A stretch of DNA of 39,492 bases from contig CALFIC010000058.1 of NCBI GenBank assembly GCA_937876225.1, positions 1 to 39,492 on the forward strand, read 5' to 3'. Of the stretch, positions 34,249 through 39,492 are shown in pieces (position 1 is the first letter of the stretch; each line of letters begins with the position of its first letter). The position numbers and the translations under genes are program-made. The notes beneath the pieces were generated by a model that did not search any database, was not told the DNA's origin, and was given only the letters and a program-made list of their open reading frames with translations. Origin of the DNA: an uncultured Chloroflexota bacterium (lineage in GTDB: Bacteria > Chloroflexota > Chloroflexia > Chloroflexales > Roseiflexaceae).

Positions 34249-36077
34249 CCACTCTTCCCACGTTTGCTGGGACGCCCGCAGAGCGCACCCTCGCTGAGCA
34301 AATCCACGAAGTCATGCGCATGCAAGGGCATTTTTTTGCCAGCGATGCCCCAATCCAACAACGGGTCAGCCACTTGGTTACTTTTTTTGCGCCACGGCGC
34401 GGCGGTGATGAAGCAACCACCCACGCCGAAATCAATGCGGCTATCAATGCCAACCCTGAGATTTTTGTGCAAACAAGTGATGGCGAAGACATCATCATTA
34501 CCACCGCCCGGACCGGTGTTTACCGGGCGCGCGTTGCCGACACCAAACATAGCCTGCAAGCACGGTTGTACGAACCCGAGCATCCATTGCCACTCGATGA
34601 TTTGAGTGTCGTGATGACCACGACTCGCCCAACCATGCCCAAAATCGACCCCGTCTATGTATCTGACTACTGGTTGAGTGATGCACCAACCACAGTAGAT
34701 GGTATCGAACATACTGACGATGCAGACGTCGACATTGACACGGATGCTACGGTAATTATCACTGACACGAATGTGGCACCAGTCAAAACATCACTCCATA
34801 TGCATCGTGATACCACCCGCGTCACATTGCCCCAAGGCATTACCATTGATGTTGCCTTATCACTTGACCACATCATGGGATTACATGGCGAAGCAATCAT
34901 CAGTGCATTGCGGAGCTCCATCGAAAAAGACCCCATCAAACGCTTTGCGGTGTTTGGCAATCATGTGGCTGACGAGCACGAAGTCCGTTCGTTTAGCAAA
35001 AACGAAATCCGCCAAATCACTGAATACATCGAGAACGAGCAACAAGTACCCGTGCTCGACAGTGATATTTTGGTCAATGTATTGCGGGTCAATCCACGCG
35101 CCGTCGATTACGAACGCCAGCGCTTTGCCCTCAATTACCGTTTGCTCAAGGACCTCGAATTTGTCGGTGTAGCAGGTGCAAATTTGTGGGCCACCCGCAA
35201 ACTGCTCGACAAAATCGGCGCCAACAAACGCATCAAAGCGGCCGACATGGCGGCATTTGTCAATCACCTCGAAGAAGGTTTTGATGATAGCCTCACCGTC
35301 ACGCCGGCAGCGACCATCCAACAACGTGGTAGCGTCGAGCATAAATTGACCTTTTTTGAATGGGAATATGGTATTTTGCCGTTCAATAATGCATTGGCGG
35401 CAATCTTGCCCGCACCCGTCATCAATCGCCAAGGCAATGCCGTACTGACCTTCGAAATGGTGCAACATGGCCACTACGCGGTCAGCGTCAATGTACGCTT
35501 CCCGGCAGGGACACGCGGTGGCTGGATCCAAGGATTCGACGAACTCTTCCGTGAGTGGTTCGTGCCTGGTGCCGTTATCACTATTAGTCGCACCAATCAG
35601 CCCAATGTGCTCACGATTGGCTACCAAGAAGTCGACGACCGCATCGAGCAATTGCTGTATATCGATGACAGCAAAAAGAAAAGCAAGTATGCCTTTGCCG
35701 AAATGCGCGTCACCTCGACCGTCGACGAAGATTTGTTGCCAACCCAAGCCAATGTGGGACGTATCCGCAAAATCAAGTTTTTTGAGATTAGCGAACGCAA
35801 AAACATCCACACCTTGCTCGAAAACATTTTCATGGGCTTTGGCGAAGAAGTGGGTAGCAAACAAGATCCCATTTACCGCTTAGGCTTCGAGCAACTTTTT
35901 GCGGTGATGTCGGTCTACCGCACCGTCACTCGCAAATACTTATTGCATGTACTCGACGAACATGAGCAATGCAAACGAGTCAACAACACCAACGGGATGT
36001 GGGATTGCCGCGTTGACCTCGTCGTCAATGAGCGCAACGACAACACCGGCGGTTTTTATGACGACGAAGAAGAATAA
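34245..36077 (+). CDS. 610-aa protein of unknown function
   Basis: Soluble protein with no signal peptide or membrane helix. Residues 1-125 have a helical part (AERTLAEQIHEVMRMQGHFF, VSHLVTFFAPRRGGDEATTH) that could be a winged helix. An Asp/Thr-rich acidic stretch follows at about 153-185. Residues about 205-345 are charged and helical (IRQITEYIENEQQ, LNYRLLKDLEFVG). Residues about 350-600 look like mixed alpha/beta, with HKLTFFEWEYGILPFNNALAAI and WIQGFDELFREWFVPGAVI. The C-terminus is very acidic (FYDDEEE). The acidic tail and possible winged helix recall nucleic-acid or RNA polymerase-associated proteins, but I cannot name a family. It is coupled to the 50-aa gene and followed by a HEAT-repeat gene. 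Confidence 0.85.
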   Translation: MTTLPTFAGTPAERTLAEQIHEVMRMQGHFFASDAPIQQRVSHLVTFFAPRRGGDEATTHAEINAAINANPEIFVQTSDGEDIIITTARTGVYRARVADTKHSLQARLYEPEHPLPLDDLSVVMTTTRPTMPKIDPVYVSDYWLSDAPTTVDGIEHTDDADVDIDTDATVIITDTNVAPVKTSLHMHRDTTRVTLPQGITIDVALSLDHIMGLHGEAIISALRSSIEKDPIKRFAVFGNHVADEHEVRSFSKNEIRQITEYIENEQQVPVLDSDILVNVLRVNPRAVDYERQRFALNYRLLKDLEFVGVAGANLWATRKLLDKIGANKRIKAADMAAFVNHLEEGFDDSLTVTPAATIQQRGSVEHKLTFFEWEYGILPFNNALAAILPAPVINRQGNAVLTFEMVQHGHYAVSVNVRFPAGTRGGWIQGFDELFREWFVPGAVITISRTNQPNVLTIGYQEVDDRIEQLLYIDDSKKKSKYAFAEMRVTSTVDEDLLPTQANVGRIRKIKFFEISERKNIHTLLENIFMGFGEEVGSKQDPIYRLGFEQLFAVMSVYRTVTRKYLLHVLDEHEQCKRVNNTNGMWDCRVDLVVNERNDNTGGFYDDEEE

Positions 36078-36101
36078 CTCCAGCACCAACGAACCCGATA
36101 C

Positions 36102-36133
36102 ACGAGGGGCTGAGCAACTGCTCATCCCCTCGT
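36102..36133 (+). terminator. Hairpin between the 610-aa gene and the HEAT-repeat gene
   Basis: acgagggg (36102-36109) pairs with cccctcgt (36126-36133), with an inner tgagc/gctca stem and a 4-base loop. It is followed by TGTTAT rather than a real T-run, so it is probably a partial terminator or attenuator within the operon. Confidence 0.5.
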
Positions 36134-36154
36134 TGTTATCCACAGCGAGGTAGC

Positions 36155-37141
36155 ATGACTACGCCAACCCTCACCAGTACCCTGCAATTATTGCGCGATT
36201 CTGCCAATATTACCCGGGGGCGTCTACGCATTTTCACCGATTTACGCGACCGCGACCATACCACCTTTTGGCCAGCCTGGATTACTATCCCCGAGGCTGC
36301 CCGCATCCGCATCATCACCTTGATGAACGAAATCAGCGAAGACAACCTCGAGCTCGATTTCCGCACCGTGATGCGTTGGTCACTCGACGACAGCAACGCC
36401 GAAGTGCGCCGACGGGCCATCGACGGGCTTAGCGAAGAAGAACACCCCCGCATCATCCCAGACCTGCTCGACCGCCTACAACACGACAGTGCCGACGACG
36501 TACGAAGCCAAGCAGCCATTAGTCTGGCACGGTTTACGGCGATGATTGCTACGGATGAATTATCTGACCAAACCGCAAAAACCCTCATCACTACCCTCAA
36601 ACAGGTGCTCGCCACTAGCCGCAACCACCTCGATGTCTACCGGCGCACCCTCGAAGCCCTCGGCTCGGTCGCCGACGAAGCAATTACCGCCAGCATCGCA
36701 GCGGCCTGGCAAAGCGATAGTACACCACTGCGTGAAAGTGCCATCGTGGCAATGGGACGCAGTGCCGACGAACAGTGGCTGCCCATCATCCGGAGCGCAT
36801 TGCAACACGTCAACGCCGCCATCCGCTTTGAAGCGGCTACGGCAGCTGGCGAATACGGCGAAGACGCCAGCACCTTGGTGCCATTGTTGACTGATTTGAC
36901 GCATGAAGATGACATTGAAGTAGCCACCGCTGCGATTTGGTCACTCGGCCAAATCGGCGATGAACGCGCCATCAAAGCCTTGACCCAGCTCAGTAAATCG
37001 CGCGACAGCGCCAAACGTGATGCGGCCGTGGCAGCCCTCGAAGAACACGCCGGCAACGATGATATTTTTGGCGGCTGGCGCCCTTCCTCAAAAAGTGATG
37101 ACGATAGTTATTTTGATTTTGATGGTGAAGGTGAAGAATAA
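36155..37141 (+). CDS. HEAT-repeat protein
   Basis: 328-aa soluble protein. From about residue 70 to 305 it carries paired-helix repeats of about 30 residues with the HEAT pattern, for example SNAEVRRRAIDGLSEEEH, SADDVRSQAAISLARF, DSTPLRESAIVAMGRSADEQ, VNAAIRFEAATAAGEYGED and DDIEVATAAIWSLGQIGDERA. Such proteins serve as scaffolds; PBS-lyase-type HEAT repeats are the nearest match. The C-terminus is acidic (DDDSYFDFDGEGEE), like that of the upstream 610-aa protein. ATG at 36155 with GAGG four bases upstream. Its stop overlaps the PIG-L gene ATG by one base (TAATG). Confidence 0.88.
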   Translation: MTTPTLTSTLQLLRDSANITRGRLRIFTDLRDRDHTTFWPAWITIPEAARIRIITLMNEISEDNLELDFRTVMRWSLDDSNAEVRRRAIDGLSEEEHPRIIPDLLDRLQHDSADDVRSQAAISLARFTAMIATDELSDQTAKTLITTLKQVLATSRNHLDVYRRTLEALGSVADEAITASIAAAWQSDSTPLRESAIVAMGRSADEQWLPIIRSALQHVNAAIRFEAATAAGEYGEDASTLVPLLTDLTHEDDIEVATAAIWSLGQIGDERAIKALTQLSKSRDSAKRDAAVAALEEHAGNDDIFGGWRPSSKSDDDSYFDFDGEGEE

Positions 37142-37923
37142 TGCACTACACTACCCTCAACGAAATCACCACCCCCTACGATCTCATCTGCGTGTCGGCC
37201 CATCTCGATGATGCGGCCTTGTCGTGTGGTGGGCAGTTGTTGGCAGCCCGGCAGGCTGGGTTACACACTTTGGTGGTAACGGCCTGTACCGCAGTGCCCC
37301 CCGTCAGTGCCAGCTATAGCGATTTGGCTGTCGAATTCCATCGTGAATGGGGCCTCGACGAGGCCGCTGCCGTCACCACCCGCCTCGGTGAAGATCGCCA
37401 CGCCATGGCGATTCTCGGTGCCGACGATATCTGGCTCAACCTCGACGATGCGATTTACCGCATGCCACAGCACTACAACAGCCGTGAAACGTTGTTTGCC
37501 ATGCCCCACCCCAGCGACCAACTGGCCCAACAACTGGTGCCGATCCTCGCCCACCTCGCCGCCCACAACCCCCAGGCGACCTGGCTCATCCCCGCTGGGG
37601 TGGGCATGCATGTCGACCACCTCAACGTGTTTGCGGCTGCTCGCCAAGTGCTGGGTACTGCCAACGTCCGTTTTTATGAAGAAGTACCCTACGCCCTCGA
37701 CGCCAGTGTCATCGCCTACCGGCGCGCAATACTCAATCCCACCTTGCACGCCAGTGCGATGGGAAGCTATTTGGCTGCCAAAATCGCCGCCGTCAACTGC
37801 TACGCCAGCCAAATGGCCGCGCTGTTTGGCGACCCGGCGACGATGCCCGACCAACTCACGGCCTACCACCGCACCATCGGCGGCGATGGTCCGGCCGAAC
37901 GTTGGTATGAACTCAGCGCCTAA
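37141..37923 (+). CDS. PIG-L/LmbE family zinc deacetylase
   Basis: 260-aa cytosolic enzyme of the family that removes acetyl groups from GlcNAc-containing substrates. The metal motif VSAHLDDAALSCGG (His 21, Asp 23, Asp 24) and the later GVGMHVDHLNV give the zinc ligands and catalytic Asp. Possible substrates are GlcNAc-lipids, mycothiol or bacillithiol precursors, or chitin-like sugars; the sequence does not decide. It is co-translated with the HEAT protein (one-base overlap) and followed after 50 bases by a FemAB-type gene, which hints at a cell-envelope task (inference). Confidence 0.92.
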   Translation: MHYTTLNEITTPYDLICVSAHLDDAALSCGGQLLAARQAGLHTLVVTACTAVPPVSASYSDLAVEFHREWGLDEAAAVTTRLGEDRHAMAILGADDIWLNLDDAIYRMPQHYNSRETLFAMPHPSDQLAQQLVPILAHLAAHNPQATWLIPAGVGMHVDHLNVFAAARQVLGTANVRFYEEVPYALDASVIAYRRAILNPTLHASAMGSYLAAKIAAVNCYASQMAALFGDPATMPDQLTAYHRTIGGDGPAERWYELSA

Positions 37924-37973
37924 CAACAATTTTTTTGACATACGCCCCTGATGTACCACTAGAGGATCATTGC

Positions 37974-39002
37974 ATGTCGTACTTCCCGGCTATCACCGTC
38001 ACCTACCCCGACGCACAGAGTTGGGATCGTTTTTGTGATGGGCATGACGATGGGCACCTGCTCCAAAATAGTCGCTGGGGGCAGCTCAAACAAACCACTG
38101 ACTGGCAGGCCACTGCCATCGGGGTCTGCGACGATGGGCTGATGTTGGCAGGCGCCCAAGTATTAACCAAAAAACAATACGGTCTGGCCGTCTGTTATGT
38201 GCCGCGCGGTCCATTGCTCTGCGACGACCCGCTTATCAATCAAACACTGATTGCGGCCATCACCCAATACGCCAAACGCCAACGGGCGGTGTTGGTACGC
38301 TACGAACCCAACATCCTCACCACATCCAAATACGCCACAAGCTACCAAAAAGTGTTGATGCCAGCAACAACCAGCACCAGCACCCAACCGCAACACAGCA
38401 TTCATACCGCCATCGACGCCCCAGATGCGGCCTTGCTGGCACAGATGACCAAAGGGCACCGAGCCGACATCAAAAAAGCCGAGCGCCTCGGTGTCACCAT
38501 CCGCACCGGCCACGACGCCACCGACATGGCACAATTTGTGGCACTGATGCAGACCACCGGTGCGCGGGCTGATTTTGCGGTGCATAGTGCCGACTACTAC
38601 ACCCAAGCCTGGCAATTGTTTGGCAGTGTGGGGCGGGCGACGTTGCTCCTCGCCGATTACCAAGGGCAAACGGTGGCCGGGGCACTAATCCTCGCCAATA
38701 CCACTACTGCGTGCTACCTGTATGGTGGCTCGGCGGCCGAAGCGTTTAACTGTGGCGCCAATCACCTCATCCAGTGGCATGCGATACGCTGGGCCCGCGA
38801 TTTGGGGTGCCACATCTATGACCTATGGGGGATTCCCTACCCCAGCCACGACGCGCCACCCGATGGGAGTGATGCCCCGATGGCCGGACTGATTCGTTTC
38901 AAAAAAGGCTTTGGCGGTAGCGAGGTCTCTTTTTTGCCGGCATATACGCAGGTGCTGATGCCGCTGGTCTACCGCGTCATCAAACAACGCCTCCCCATCT
39001 AA
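37974..39002 (+). CDS. FemAB/FemX-type peptidoglycan aminoacyltransferase
   Basis: 342-aa protein with two GNAT-like domains, a family that adds amino acids from aminoacyl-tRNA to lipid II or UDP-MurNAc-pentapeptide. Landmarks: LLQNSRWGQLKQTTDWQ (about 27-43), VPRGPLL, the central MTKGHRADIKKAERLGVTI (helical arm, shorter than the coiled coil of Staphylococcus FemA), the second-domain GALILANTTTACYLYGGS, and DLWGIPYP with IRFKKGFGGSEVSFLP. The ATG at 37974 has AGAGGA seven bases upstream; a TTG at 37935 is rejected. Together with the PIG-L deacetylase and the mre/mrdA genes it points to wall modification. Confidence 0.9.
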   Translation: MSYFPAITVTYPDAQSWDRFCDGHDDGHLLQNSRWGQLKQTTDWQATAIGVCDDGLMLAGAQVLTKKQYGLAVCYVPRGPLLCDDPLINQTLIAAITQYAKRQRAVLVRYEPNILTTSKYATSYQKVLMPATTSTSTQPQHSIHTAIDAPDAALLAQMTKGHRADIKKAERLGVTIRTGHDATDMAQFVALMQTTGARADFAVHSADYYTQAWQLFGSVGRATLLLADYQGQTVAGALILANTTTACYLYGGSAAEAFNCGANHLIQWHAIRWARDLGCHIYDLWGIPYPSHDAPPDGSDAPMAGLIRFKKGFGGSEVSFLPAYTQVLMPLVYRVIKQRLPI

Positions 39003-39024
39003 CAACCCACAAAGGATAAATACA

Positions 39025-39309
39025 ATGACGACGCATGACGATTTAGTCGCCCAACGCGACGAGGCCCAGCAGCTCCAGGCCTACTACAAAAACGAACTCG
39101 AGCGCCAGCGGGCTATGAATACCGAGCTCCGCAAAGCGGTGGCCGACATGGCGCGTACCTTCCAAGAAACCTTGGCCGAGTCGGTGGCGGCCGCCGACAG
39201 TGGTGACATCGTCGAAGTACGCCGCATCGCCTACGCGAACCGCAACGCCTGGCAAGCCTACCTGCAACAAATCGTGACGGCAGCTAAAGCCAGTAGCAAG
39301 CCAGAATAA
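39025..39309 (+). CDS. 94-aa coiled-coil hypothetical protein
   Basis: Soluble small protein with a heptad-like helix at about 5-58 (DDLVAQRDEAQQLQAYYKNE, LRKAVADMARTFQETLAES) and a second helix at about 62-88. ATG at 39025 with AAAGGA eight bases upstream, 22 bases after the FemAB gene, so it is likely in the same transcript. Family not recognised. Confidence 0.75.
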   Translation: MTTHDDLVAQRDEAQQLQAYYKNELERQRAMNTELRKAVADMARTFQETLAESVAAADSGDIVEVRRIAYANRNAWQAYLQQIVTAAKASSKPE

Positions 39310-39339
39310 CGACGCGCTTCGGCGCAGATTGTACAAAAC

Positions 39340-39372
39340 AGCCCCTCATCCACTTGGAGTGGATGAGGGGCT
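39340..39372. terminator. Strong hairpin terminator between convergent genes
   Basis: A perfect 14-bp stem agcccctcatccac (39340-39353) / gtggatgaggggct (39359-39372) with a 5-base loop. The minus-strand side is followed by GTTTTGTAC. It lies between the plus-strand 94-aa gene and the minus-strand gene at the edge, and probably works for both. Confidence 0.75.
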
Positions 39373-39387
39373 GTGGTTGATACTAAA

Positions 39388-39492
39388 TTACTCGCCGCCA
39401 CCTAATTTACGTCGGCGCCGCCGCAGGATATCGCCGTCGTTGCGTTGCGCCACAGGTGGCACTTGTGGCACCGAATATTGATCATCGGCGCT
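39388..39492 (-). CDS. C-terminal 34 residues of a minus-strand gene cut by the window edge
   Basis: The frame is open from the edge to a TAA at 39390-39388 and reads a proline/valine-containing segment (QYSVPQVPPVAQRNDGD), then an arginine cluster (ILRRRRRKL) and a Gly-rich end (GGGE). It stops 15 bases before the hairpin at 39340-39372. The composition, the position and the terminator support a real gene end, but the fragment is too short to identify. Confidence 0.5.
   Translation of the reverse strand, partial: SADDQYSVPQVPPVAQRNDGDILRRRRRKLGGGE

Noticed and set aside
34881..35864. 327-aa minus-strand frame
   Set aside because: Shadow of the 610-aa gene; its reading mirrors the codon pattern of the real strand and it has no ribosome binding site.
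37935..37973. TTG start for the FemAB gene and a TTGACA as a promoter -35
   Set aside because: The ATG at 37974 has AGAGGA at good distance; no -10 box is found at the right distance from TTGACA.

Overview
The window reads as a bacterial chromosome segment of moderate GC content, most likely from the phylum Chloroflexota (class Chloroflexia). That placement is an inference. It rests on the look of the partial 16S rRNA gene, the gene order rplI-dnaB-dnaD-like-dnaI and cdaA-ybbR-gatC-mreB-mreC-mreD-mrdA, and the mix of GTG starts and strong GAGG-type ribosome binding sites. No database search was possible, so family names come from motifs read by eye.

Layout. 1-1044: 5' part of a 16S rRNA gene on the minus strand, cut by the window edge, with a roughly 300-base leader and two likely promoters. 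1525-5181: a minus-strand operon ruvB-polX-DUF5360-like-HIT ending in a clear terminator. 5182-5501: a repeat-rich spacer. 5502-8215: a minus-strand operon of a 44-aa membrane peptide, a calcineurin-like phosphoesterase, an ECF sigma factor, its probable membrane anti-sigma factor and a VTT/DedA-type membrane protein. 8327-9712: a lone plus-strand GT4 glycosyltransferase. 9850-20631: a 10.7-kb minus-strand operon with its own near-consensus promoter. It encodes a membrane protein with GAF-like domains, a 2243-aa NACHT-like NTPase fused to about 50 TPRs, and an 845-aa TPR-like plus C25 (gingipain-like, caspase-fold) protein. 20777-29002: the cell-shape and wall block mrdA, mreD, mreC, mreB, gatC, ybbR/cdaR and cdaA (all minus). 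29060-32375: the replication block dnaI-like, dnaD-like, dnaB and rplI (minus). 32761-39309: a plus-strand run with a CCA-adding/poly(A) polymerase family protein, a 50-aa plus 610-aa coupled pair of unknown function, a HEAT-repeat protein, a PIG-L deacetylase, a FemAB-type aminoacyltransferase and a small coiled-coil protein. The 3' end of another minus-strand gene lies at the right edge.

How the genes fit together. Most of the window is housekeeping: DNA repair and branch migration, replication restart and helicase loading, c-di-AMP synthesis with its regulator, and the Mre/PBP2 elongation machinery. The part that stands out is the three-gene membrane-sensor / STAND NTPase-TPR / caspase-fold protease operon. 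Its order suggests a signal-sensing, oligomerising switch coupled to a protease, as in known bacterial defence or cell-death systems; that role is inferred, not shown. Smaller points of interest are a changed DGA motif in the diadenylate cyclase, an internally duplicated pedestal in PBP2, a translationally coupled membrane micro-protein upstream of the sigma operon, and the unidentified 50-aa/610-aa pair.
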